A stretch of 10,303 nt of DNA from an uncultured Bacillota bacterium (GTDB taxonomy: Bacteria > Bacillota > Clostridia > Lachnospirales > Lachnospiraceae): contig CAJKMA010000081.1 in the NCBI GenBank assembly GCA_905200905.1, positions 1 to 10,303 of the forward strand, written 5' to 3'. Below are positions 1 through 5,393 of the stretch, in pieces. Position 1 is the stretch's first letter. Every line of letters starts with the position of its first letter. The notes below the pieces were generated by a model. It made no database searches. It saw only the letters and a list, made by a program, of their open reading frames with translations, and was not told where the DNA came from. Both the position numbers and the translations under genes were made by a program.

Positions 1-94
1 CTTCTTTTTTCTCTGCCATAACTGCACATGGAACGGCTGCCACTGCCAGGAGAACTGCAAGCGCTGCTGCAGTCAGCCTTTTTCTTATCCTCAT
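1..94 (-). CDS. Secreted or lipobox-less exported protein, N-terminal signal peptide only (partial)
   Basis: Only the first 31 codons lie in the window; the gene continues past the left edge. The start is ATG at 94-92, preceded by AAGGAG (110-105) with a 10-base gap. The peptide begins MRIRKRL, then has an uninterrupted Ala/Leu/Val core, then VPCAVMA followed by EKKE. This is a classic Sec signal peptide with a signal peptidase I site after AVMA (residue 27). The Cys at residue 23 is inside the h/c region without a lipobox-like context followed by mature sequence, so a lipoprotein is less likely. The mature protein is not visible, so no function can be given. It is divergent from the MarR gene to its right. 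Confidence 0.75.
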   Translation of the reverse strand, partial: MRIRKRLTAAALAVLLAVAAVPCAVMAEKKE

Positions 95-380
95 ATAAAA
101 TTTACTCCTTTTGCCTTCTTTCCTAGCATATGAAAAAGAAAAAAAAATGTGATTTCACTCATCTTGATTTAGAGTCCCAATCACATGAAACAAAAAAGAT
201 TTTATGTATATTTTACGCCCCCAATATGAAGATAAAAATGATACGTACGCCTAACAATATCCAAATTGGGGGGCAGAATTTTGGGAATGCAAAGCACGAA
301 ATAATGCTCGTGTGCGGTAAAGTAATACACAAGAATTTGATAGGCAGTAGCCACATTATTCCTTAAAAATAATAAAATTC
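95..380. other. Divergent intergenic region with a 9-bp inverted repeat
   Basis: I see no convincing gene here. The short open frames on both strands lack ribosome binding sites and resemble no family I know. The region must hold the promoter of the minus-strand secreted protein, but no single -35/-10 pair stands out. The clearest structure is an inverted repeat, GCCCCCAAT (217-225) and ATTGGGGGGC (265-274), with one extra G in the right arm and a 39-base AT-rich spacer. A weaker one is GCACGA (294-299) with TCGTGT (308-313). Neither is followed by a T-run, so they are not ordinary terminators. Confidence 0.5.
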
Positions 381-408
381 TTGACTCATGTACGAAATCG
401 GATATAAT
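381..408 (+). promoter_or_regulatory. Sigma-A promoter of the MarR gene
   Basis: TTGACT (381-386), a 16-base spacer and TATAAT (403-408) make a strong sigma-A promoter. Transcription would start near 414-416. This places the ATG at 413 at or before the mRNA 5' end and so argues against it as the translation start. Confidence 0.85.
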
Positions 409-431
409 AAGAATGTACGAAATCAGATATA
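388..431 (+). repeat. Tandem 19-bp direct repeat overlapping the marR promoter (candidate operator)
   Basis: ATGTACGAAATCGGATATA (388-406) recurs as ATGTACGAAATCAGATATA (413-431), 18 of 19 identical, 25 bp apart. The first copy lies in the spacer and -10 region and the second covers the expected transcription start and leader. The position fits an operator for autorepression by the MarR protein encoded next to it. The role is inferred; only the repeat and its placement are seen. Confidence 0.7.
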
Positions 432-451
432 TAAAAAGGGGGATGAACATT

Positions 452-883
452 TTGCACTATTTAGAAACAGGACAATACACCTATTTAGCAGGAGAGATCA
501 ACGCTTTATACCACGAAGCGGCTGTAAAAATGGGTATTTCAGATAGCGTTCAAAATATTCTGTATGTCCTTTGTGAGAAAGGCGGACAATCCCTGCAAAG
601 TGAAATCAGTAAGCTTACAGGTATCAGTCGCCAGACAATCAATTCAGCCATTCGCAAATTAGAAAAAGAGGAAATTGTCTATCTGGAACAAGGGAAAGGC
701 AGAAATACCATTCTCTGTCTAACGGAAAAGGGAAAGAAATTTTCAGCAGAAAAAATAATGCCTTTGCATGAGATTGAGAATAAAATCTGGAATGAATGGA
801 CGGCGGAGGAACAACAGCAATATCTGACGCTTACAAAAAAATATCGTGACGGATTAAAAAAATATCTGGAAGCCATGTTATAA
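452..883 (+). CDS. MarR-family winged-helix transcriptional regulator
   Basis: A 143-residue protein starting from TTG at 452, a typical MarR length. The frame is open upstream to an ATG at 413, but that codon falls at the expected transcription start. The ATG at 443 touches the AAGGGGG ribosome binding site (436-442). The TTG has a nine-base gap and is the better start. The central region (about residues 25-95) reads as the winged helix-turn-helix: ISDSVQNIL, LQSEISKLTGISRQTINSAI as the DNA-reading helices, then a wing around GKGRNTILCLTEKGK. MarR proteins bind operators as dimers and are released by small phenolic or drug ligands. It probably represses itself through the repeat at 388-431 and, by read-through, the exporter that begins 126 bases after its stop. 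The ligand is unknown. Confidence 0.9.
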   Translation: MHYLETGQYTYLAGEINALYHEAAVKMGISDSVQNILYVLCEKGGQSLQSEISKLTGISRQTINSAIRKLEKEEIVYLEQGKGRNTILCLTEKGKKFSAEKIMPLHEIENKIWNEWTAEEQQQYLTLTKKYRDGLKKYLEAML

Positions 884-920
884 AAACAGAAATCAAAATC
901 TTTTGAAGGGAGGTGGCTTG

Positions 921-938
921 ATGTCGGCAACAGCATAA
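921..938 (+). CDS. Possible five-residue leader peptide (MSATA)
   Basis: An excellent ribosome binding site, AGGGAGGT (907-914), sits six bases before ATG TCG GCA ACA GCA, then TAA TAA. The site is stronger than the one used by the downstream exporter. This is either a translated leader peptide or the start of a gene lost by deletion. It is interesting because expression of the related mef(A) macrolide efflux genes is known to be controlled by a short leader peptide. Translation is not proven and the peptide does not match the known mef leader. Confidence 0.4.
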   Translation: MSATA

Positions 939-940
939 TA

Positions 941-1004
941 AGGGGATTATCACACTTGATATTGTCCCCTGTTTGAAAAACTATTTTGAAAATGAGAGGA
1001 CAAT
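941..1004 (+). promoter_or_regulatory. Hairpin upstream of the exporter, with an alternative pairing to its Shine-Dalgarno
   Basis: AGGGGA (941-946) pairs with TCCCCT (965-970), and inside it TATCA (948-952) pairs with TGATA (957-961) around a CACT loop. No T-run follows, so this is not a simple terminator. The 3' arm, starting ATTGTCC (961-967), is also complementary over seven bases to GGACAAT (998-1004). Two more pairs follow after one mismatch, covering the GAGAGGA ribosome binding site of the exporter. The two pairings exclude each other. The dyad could alternatively be a protein operator. Confidence 0.5.
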
Positions 1005-1009
1005 TTGAT

Positions 1010-2224
1010 ATGGAAAAAACACAAAAATGGAAATCACAGTTTATGATTGTAGCATTGGGACAGGCAGTTTCAATGTTGGGAAGTCATGGTGTTCAGTTTG
1101 CTCTGATTTGGTGGCTTGCCGAAAAAACATCTTCGCCGTTAATGCTGGGAATATCAGGACTTGTTGCCTATCTCCCAATGACCTTCTTCAGCCCACTGGC
1201 TGGAATTGCGGCTGATCGTTATAACCGAAAATTTATCTCTATTTTTTCGGATATGGCAATGGGTGCAGTTGCACTGATTTATGCAGGACTGCTGTTCTTT
1301 TTTGACCTGCCTGTGTGGACAGTATTTGTTATGCTATGTGTGAGGGGAATTGGAAGCACATTCCAGCAACCGGCAATACAGTCGATCATCCCGCAGCTTG
1401 TACCAAAAGACCAGTTAGTAAAAACAAATGGGTGGATGCAGCTTCTAAATTCCGGTTCATTTTTATTGGGACCGGTAATCGGTGCGTCTTTGTATGCGAT
1501 TTTCCCGATGTCAGTCGTTTTAATGAGTGATGTGGTGGGGGCGATTTTAGCAAGTGTTGCGCTGGCTGTTGTTAAAATCCCAAAACTTGAAAAAACAGAA
1601 CAGGAAAAACAGCATTTTATCGCAGAGATAAAAGAGGGATTGCAGGTATTCAGAGAAGATAAAAAATTGTTTTATATCGTAATTGCAGAAGCTCTCTGTA
1701 TGTTCTTTTATGCACCCTTATCGTCCTTTTATCCACTCATGACAAGCGACTATTTTAAGCTGTCGGCAATGTATGGCAGCGCTGTGGAATTATCTTTTGC
1801 AATTGGTATGATGGTATCCTCCCTTTTATTTTCCAGTGTTCCAAAAATAAACCGGAAAATCAGAGTTTCCTTTATCGGTTTGTTTGGAATGGGAATAATG
1901 TCGCTGCACTGCGGTATCATACCGCCTACTTATGTCGGTTGGTTTTTCTTTGCGGGAGGCTGTATCTGCTTAGGGGCTTCTGGTAATGTCCATACAATCC
2001 CGTTGACTGCTTATATGCAGGAAACCATATCCCCTGAAAAAATGGGGAGGGCATTTTCGGTACTTACCTTGATTTCTTCTGTTACAATGCCGATTGGCTT
2101 GCTTTTCAGCAGCCCGATAGCAGAAAAAGTAGGGGTAAATGTTTGGTTCTTCATTTCCGGTCTGTGCATGATTATATTGACTGCATGTGTTTCCATCCGG
2201 TATTCAGCAAAATGCAGGAGGTAA
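1010..2224 (+). CDS. MFS drug exporter, Mef-like (macrolide efflux type)
   Basis: A 404-residue membrane protein. I chose ATG at 1010, nine bases after GAGAGGA (994-1000), because MEKTQKWK then aligns with the usual Mef start and length (about 405 residues). An in-frame TTG at 986 has no ribosome binding site. The chain is hydrophobic throughout with about 12 membrane segments. Family marks include GQAVS in helix 1, the DRYNRK loop after helix 2 (MFS motif A, about residue 70), RGIGSTFQQPA, LGPVIGASL and a central charged loop near KIPKLEKTEQEK. Such proteins expel drugs by proton antiport. It resembles Mef(A)-type transporters but differs clearly, so macrolide export is only a guess. It shares its mRNA with the acetyltransferase, whose ribosome binding site overlaps this gene's stop codon. 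Confidence 0.88.
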   Translation: MEKTQKWKSQFMIVALGQAVSMLGSHGVQFALIWWLAEKTSSPLMLGISGLVAYLPMTFFSPLAGIAADRYNRKFISIFSDMAMGAVALIYAGLLFFFDLPVWTVFVMLCVRGIGSTFQQPAIQSIIPQLVPKDQLVKTNGWMQLLNSGSFLLGPVIGASLYAIFPMSVVLMSDVVGAILASVALAVVKIPKLEKTEQEKQHFIAEIKEGLQVFREDKKLFYIVIAEALCMFFYAPLSSFYPLMTSDYFKLSAMYGSAVELSFAIGMMVSSLLFSSVPKINRKIRVSFIGLFGMGIMSLHCGIIPPTYVGWFFFAGGCICLGASGNVHTIPLTAYMQETISPEKMGRAFSVLTLISSVTMPIGLLFSSPIAEKVGVNVWFFISGLCMIILTACVSIRYSAKCRR

Positions 2225-2228
2225 AATT

Positions 2229-2654
2229 ATGATTAGAGAATTTCAAATGTCAGATACAAAGCAAGTTATGAAACTTTGGCTTTCTGGAAATATAGACGCA
2301 CATTCATTTGTGCCAGAGGAATACTGGCGTTCACATTTTGACGAGGTACAGGAAGCATTATTGCAAGCGAAAGTTTTTGTCTGTGATATAGATGGCAACA
2401 TAAAAGGATTTATTGGTTTGATGAATGAATATATCGCCGGGATTTTTGTTGACGAAAACTGCCGTTCCACAGGAATCGGTAGGCAGCTTCTTACTTATGT
2501 AAAAGAAAAATATGATACTCTTTCGTTGAACGTATATCAACAAAATTCACGGGCAGTAGCCTTTTATCAAAGAGAAGGTTTTTTAATCCAGTCAGAAGGA
2601 GTTGATGAAGATACGGGAAAAAAAGAATCTACAATGTTCTGGAAAAAGCTATAA
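2229..2654 (+). CDS. GNAT-family N-acetyltransferase, YjaB-like
   Basis: A 141-residue GNAT protein that transfers an acetyl group from acetyl-CoA to an amine on an unknown substrate. The start at 2229 follows AGGAGG (2216-2221) by seven bases. That site overlaps the exporter's TAA, so the two genes are probably translationally coupled. The acetyl-CoA loop, RSTGIG at residues 79-84, follows a beta-strand ending AGIFVDENC. The later LNVYQQNSRAVAFYQREGF is the usual motif B region. The order of motifs and an N-terminus with NIDAHSFVPEEYW resemble E. coli YjaB. Clustering with a MarR-controlled exporter suggests a detoxifying or stress role, which is inference. Confidence 0.88.
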   Translation: MIREFQMSDTKQVMKLWLSGNIDAHSFVPEEYWRSHFDEVQEALLQAKVFVCDIDGNIKGFIGLMNEYIAGIFVDENCRSTGIGRQLLTYVKEKYDTLSLNVYQQNSRAVAFYQREGFLIQSEGVDEDTGKKESTMFWKKL

Positions 2655-2691
2655 ATATAATTTTAATGAAGAAAATTGGAGGTGTCATTAA

Positions 2692-3270
2692 ATGAGTCAG
2701 CATATTACAGTAACAGCCTATGATCCATTGTGGGTAAAAAAATATGAAGAAGAAGTTTTGTTAATCAAGGAAATCCTTGCTGATAACTGTATTGCAACTT
2801 ATCATATAGGCAGTACATCTGTACCTGGATTGGCAGCTAAACCCATTATTGATATTATGGTAGCCGTAAGAAGTCTTGAAAAGGTTGACTGTATTGCAGA
2901 AGCCTTTTCTAAAATAGGCTATGAATATCTCGGCGAATTTGGGATACCAGGCAGACGCTATCTGCGTAAAGGAGGAGATGAAAGAACCCATCAGATTCAT
3001 ATCTTCCAGATGAATGATTGGAACAATATTGGGAGACATCTTGCTTTTCGTAATTATATGCGCACACATGAAAAAGAAAGAACAGAATACGCCAAGCTCA
3101 AAATAGAGCTTGCACAGAAATTCCCTTATGACATTGATGGATATTGTGACGGAAAAGAAAGTTTTGTGCATGAAATCGAGAAGCTTGCCCTTTCTCAATT
3201 TGATGGAACATGGGAAAAGCTGTATATTGCTGCACGCAAGGTGCAGAAAGAAATGCGATTGCCAATATGA
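2692..3270 (+). CDS. GrpB-like (UPF0157) protein with a foreign C-terminal tail
   Basis: A 192-residue protein starting at ATG 2692, seven bases after GGAGGTG (2678-2684), 37 bases downstream of the acetyltransferase. The body is GrpB family, a nucleotidyltransferase-like fold of unclear function: HIGSTSVPGLAAKPIIDIMV at about residues 38-57, HQIHIF, then LAFRNYMRTH and a C-terminal YCDGKESFVHEIEK. GrpB proteins normally end soon after this point. Here the frame continues into WEKLYIAARKVQ (from residue 174), which is the start of a cytidine deaminase, and then ends in out-of-frame sequence, KEMRLPI. The GrpB domain looks intact and may still fold; the last 20 or so residues are a scar of a neighbouring gene's deletion. 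Confidence 0.85.
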   Translation: MSQHITVTAYDPLWVKKYEEEVLLIKEILADNCIATYHIGSTSVPGLAAKPIIDIMVAVRSLEKVDCIAEAFSKIGYEYLGEFGIPGRRYLRKGGDERTHQIHIFQMNDWNNIGRHLAFRNYMRTHEKERTEYAKLKIELAQKFPYDIDGYCDGKESFVHEIEKLALSQFDGTWEKLYIAARKVQKEMRLPI

Positions 3271-3449
3271 TTACAAATGGCGAGAATGGCATTTGTCGAT
3301 TGATAGCGGTTGATTGGAACGGAAAAGCAATCCCACCTTGCGGTGCTTGCCGAGAATTTCTGACAGAGTGGCGATATGGCAATACCGGGGTGGATTTTGC
3401 TCTTGATAATTTTGGAAAGAAAAAATGCAGAGAATGCTATTTTTTATGA
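3202..3449 (+). pseudogene. Cytidine deaminase remnant with internal deletion and frameshift
   Basis: Two pieces of one cytidine/blasticidin-S-type deaminase lie in different frames. The first, WEKLYIAARKVQ (3211-3246), shares the GrpB frame. The second, from about 3242, reads AERNAIANMITNGENG, then LIAVDWNGKAIPPCGACREF. It keeps the catalytic Glu of the C-A-E motif and the PCGAC zinc ligands, but the first zinc ligand and about 40 residues before it are gone. The end, CRECYFL, does not look like a normal deaminase C-terminus. The two pieces meet at GTGCAGAA (3241-3248). That sequence fits both the expected KVQN codons and the expected CAE codons, so the loss probably arose by recombination between short repeats. 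The gene cannot make an active enzyme. Confidence 0.85.
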
Positions 3450-3509
3450 ATTGTAATTTTTAATCACACAAAATCGAAAATCAAATGCGTTTTTTTCTAA
3501 ATACAAGTA

Positions 3510-3538
3510 TTGTGAACCCAAAATGTTTATACTATAGT
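3510..3538 (+). promoter_or_regulatory. Promoter of the interrupted small gene
   Basis: TTGTGA (3510-3515), a 17-base spacer and TATAGT (3533-3538) give a plausible sigma-A promoter 24 bases upstream of the ATG at 3563. No terminator separates this gene from the deaminase remnant, so read-through is also possible. Confidence 0.6.
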
Positions 3539-3562
3539 TTACTTATTCCAAAGTGGAGGAAC

Positions 3563-3889
3563 ATGACAATGTCGGAATAAGGTTTTACCCAAAAGGATTG
3601 GTCTTTGTTCAGAGAGACAATTACAGATTGGCAAGAATCCTATATGGATAAATTAAATAAAGAATATATTGAGTTACTGAGTGGTGAAGGAAAACCTTCT
3701 GAAAAATTCTGGGCTTTAGAAGAGCGAATTCGCAACGATAAAAATGATACAGGTGTACAGTTAAAAATGAGTCGTTCTAATTACATTCCTAACATTATTT
3801 CACTTTTAAATGAAGGAGCAATCACGATGAAAGATTTAGAAGAATTTAGCGATGAATTGAAAGAAACAATACATTTCATCACAAGATAA
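3563..3889 (+). pseudogene. Small conserved-looking protein interrupted by TAA at codon 6, or restarted at TTG 3605
   Basis: GGAGG (3555-3559) precedes ATG ACA ATG TCG GAA, then TAA (3578-3580). The same frame continues without a break as GFTQKDW, LFRETITDW and on to the stop at 3889. The natural gene thus appears to encode about 108 residues, with one sense codon mutated to TAA. A TTG at 3605 with AAAAGGA (3591-3597) seven bases before it could start a 94-residue form. The protein is charged and helical, with NKEYIELLSGEG, KFWALEERIR, LKMSRSNYI and DLEEFSDELKETI. I recognise this as a small hypothetical protein type seen in clostridial accessory DNA, without known function. It has no membrane segment or signal peptide. 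Confidence 0.65.
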
Positions 3890-3931
3890 ATTTCCTATCT
3901 ATTCAGAACAGAACATTTACAATTTATAGCT

Positions 3932-3973
3932 AAAGAGATTATTTGGCAGGCGTCGCGGCTCCTGCATCTCTTT
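3932..3973. terminator. Probable bidirectional terminator hairpin between convergent genes
   Basis: AAAGAGAT (3932-3939) pairs perfectly with ATCTCTTT (3966-3973), and inside it GCAGG (3946-3950) pairs with CCTGC (3961-3965) across a small asymmetric loop. It lies between the plus-strand small gene (end 3889) and minus-strand rhuM (end 4014). The T-run is short on both sides, so strength is uncertain. Confidence 0.6.
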
Positions 3974-4013
3974 TAACCCATAGGATGCGTGGTTGCAACG
4001 AAATTTACCCTTG

Positions 4014-5105
4014 CTATTCACCGTCTTCCTCTGATGAAACATCGATTATCTCAGCTGTAGATTTACGATTCGGCAATTTCTGTACTTCATCCGTTTCCAG
4101 CAGCATTCTGTCAAAATCGCTTTGATAAAGCCGATCCTGACGAACACGATATTTTTCAAATTCACTCAATGCGTGCTGCTGAGCGATTTTTGCAGAAATT
4201 GTTCCGGCACCCGTTAATATCTCTTTTCTGCTCAAACGTAAAACACCTTCAAACTGCTCTGCCCAGTCCTCCATTGTCATAGGCACCTCTTCTTCAGCTC
4301 TCAACTCTGCCAAATCCAAATAAGCATTGACAATTTTCGCCATGGCCGAAAGTTCCTCTTTTGTCAGATAGTTTTTGGCAACTACCACATCAAAACGCTG
4401 AATTTTTCCATCTGGTGCATCTTTCCAAGTGGTCAGCCCCATGTTATCTTTCGTGCTGTCGGCACGGCGATATACGGTTTCTGCCGCTGTTTCTCCATGA
4501 ATTGCCCAATGAAGCTGATTCTGCACTCTTGCAAAAAACTTTCTTGTTGTTTCAGCCTTGGAATCATAATCGATGCTGGTAGCGTAAATGTCCGTAATTT
4601 TCTGATAAAATCGCCGCTCCGAAAGACGAATTTCACGAATCCGCTCTAATTGTTCCCTAAAATAATCTTTCGTCAGAACCGTACCGCCGTTTTTCAGCCG
4701 TTCGTCATCCATTGCAAATCCTTTTACTGTGAATTCTTCAATAATTTGGTTTGCCCATTTACGGAACTGGACTGCACGGGGAGAATCCACTTTGTTCCCC
4801 ACTGCAATAATCGCACTCAAATTATAGTGATTGGTATTATAGGTCTTTCCATCAGCAGCAGTTATTCGAAATTTTCGAATAACTGAATTTTCCTCAATCT
4901 CTCCGTCCGAAAACAGTTTTTTCAGATGGTAGTTAATGGTATGAGTTTCCACATTATAGAGAAAACCCATCATTTTTTGCGTCAGCCATACATTTTCATC
5001 GCAATAAACGGCATTTACATCACTCTCCCCTGTGGCAGTAATAAATGTCAGGAATTCCGCTGCCGAGGATCGAACAATACTGATCTCCTGTTTTTTCTTT
5101 TTCAT
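4014..5105 (-). CDS. rhuM: RhuM-family protein
   Basis: A 363-residue protein of the Virulence_RhuM family. Family marks are an N-terminal DNA-binding-like part with VWLTQKMMGFLYNVETHTIN, then HLKKLFSDGEI, the stretch VQFRKWANQIIEEFTVKGFA followed by MDDERLK (about residues 113-138), and NQLHWAIHGETAAETVYRRA. The start at 5105 follows AGAGGTGGG (5117-5109). RhuM was named from Salmonella SPI-3, and relatives often sit in restriction-modification and other defence or mobile regions. The biochemical activity is not established. Its ATG overlaps the stop of a 25-codon ORF, and by eye the gene looks slightly richer in GC than its neighbours, which fits transfer. No restriction genes are in the window, so this copy looks like an orphan. 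Confidence 0.88.
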   Translation of the reverse strand: MKKKKQEISIVRSSAAEFLTFITATGESDVNAVYCDENVWLTQKMMGFLYNVETHTINYHLKKLFSDGEIEENSVIRKFRITAADGKTYNTNHYNLSAIIAVGNKVDSPRAVQFRKWANQIIEEFTVKGFAMDDERLKNGGTVLTKDYFREQLERIREIRLSERRFYQKITDIYATSIDYDSKAETTRKFFARVQNQLHWAIHGETAAETVYRRADSTKDNMGLTTWKDAPDGKIQRFDVVVAKNYLTKEELSAMAKIVNAYLDLAELRAEEEVPMTMEDWAEQFEGVLRLSRKEILTGAGTISAKIAQQHALSEFEKYRVRQDRLYQSDFDRMLLETDEVQKLPNRKSTAEIIDVSSEEDGE

Positions 5106-5179
5106 ACACCCACCTCTATTTCTACGATAATCTTCGCAACCTCATTACGAAGAACTTGTTTCTTTTTTATACCCATCAT
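5102..5179 (-). CDS. 25-residue ORF translationally coupled to rhuM
   Basis: GAGAGGAAACC (5190-5180) precedes two adjacent ATG codons (5179 and 5176). The frame reads MMGIKKKQVLRNEVAKIIVE plus five residues and stops at TGA (5104-5102), which overlaps the rhuM ATG as ATGA. Good ribosome binding site, a promoter close upstream and the four-base overlap all argue that it is translated and coupled to rhuM. The peptide is basic and amphipathic-looking. I recognise no family. It may be a leader, a small partner protein, or the fusion scar of a lost upstream gene. A hairpin, TCTTCG (5131-5136) with CGAAGA (5148-5153), lies inside it. Confidence 0.5.
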   Translation of the reverse strand: MMGIKKKQVLRNEVAKIIVEIEVGV

Positions 5180-5208
5180 GGTTTCCTCTCTGTTTCATTT
5201 CAACAATT

Positions 5209-5217
5209 ATTGTATCA
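5209..5217 (-). promoter_or_regulatory. Extended -10 promoter for the small ORF and rhuM
   Basis: On the minus strand TGATACAAT (5217-5209) is an extended -10 element about 30 bases before the small ORF; no good -35 is present, as is usual for such promoters. It overlaps a perfect short palindrome, ACAATAATTGT (minus strand, 5214-5204), a possible repressor site. Confidence 0.5.
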
Positions 5218-5247
5218 CTCAGGTATGAAAAAATCTATCATTATAAT

Positions 5248-5293
5248 GCACTGTTCATCCCGTCCACCCGGTTACATAAAATCACAATACTCT
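5248..5293 (+). repeat. 46-bp dispersed repeat, copy 1
   Basis: This 46-bp block matches 9790-9835 at 42 of 46 positions in the same orientation. It begins GCACTGTTCAT and ends CAATACTCT, and similarity stops sharply on both sides. It directly abuts the apparent right end of the IS200/IS605 relic. Two of the four differences (C-to-T and G-to-A) lie opposite each other in a short potential stem, CCG/CGG versus CTG/CAG around TCCACC. Confidence 0.8.
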
Positions 5294-5393
5294 GTGAACT
5301 ACTCGGCAACTAAATTGCTAGAGCATCTGAAATCTGGCGGGATACCGCCTTTTTCAGGGTGCGTCCATGACACCACTACTGCTTGCCTTTCGG
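5294..5393 (-). ncRNA. IS right-end region, candidate omega/reRNA scaffold
   Basis: In IS200/IS605 elements the RNA that guides TnpB spans the end of tnpB and the right end, and its guide is the flanking DNA. The 100 bases after the tnpB stop here carry the GGCGGTATCCCGCC hairpin and a small AGCAATTTAGTTGC hairpin and then reach the element border. If the border is at 5294/5293, the guide would start AGAGTATTGTGATTTTATGT, the first 20 bases of the 46-bp repeat read on the minus strand. The RNA is inferred from family knowledge; no transcript evidence exists. Confidence 0.35.
5336..5354 (+). terminator. Plus-strand terminator-like hairpin in the IS right end
   Basis: GGCGG (5336-5340), loop GATA, CCGCC (5345-5349), then TTTTT (5350-5354). 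On the plus strand this has the form of a short intrinsic terminator, which would stop transcripts running antisense into the element. On the minus strand the same bases are part of the right-end fold. Confidence 0.45.

Noticed and set aside
130..366. 78-codon plus-strand frame and an overlapping 82-codon minus-strand frame (202-450)
   Set aside because: No ribosome binding site, lysine- or hydrophobic-biased sequence with no recognisable motif, and overlap with promoter elements.
413..451. ATG 413 or ATG 443 as the MarR start
   Set aside because: 413 coincides with the predicted transcription start and has no ribosome binding site; 443 directly touches the AAGGGGG site. TTG 452 has correct spacing.
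941..970. Hairpin as an intrinsic terminator between marR and the exporter
   Set aside because: No T-run follows the 3' arm (GTTTGAAAAA), so simple termination is unlikely; retained only as a possible attenuator or operator.
2761..3198. 145-codon minus-strand frame opposite GrpB
   Set aside because: Antisense to a clear GrpB-family gene, with no ribosome binding site or recognisable family.
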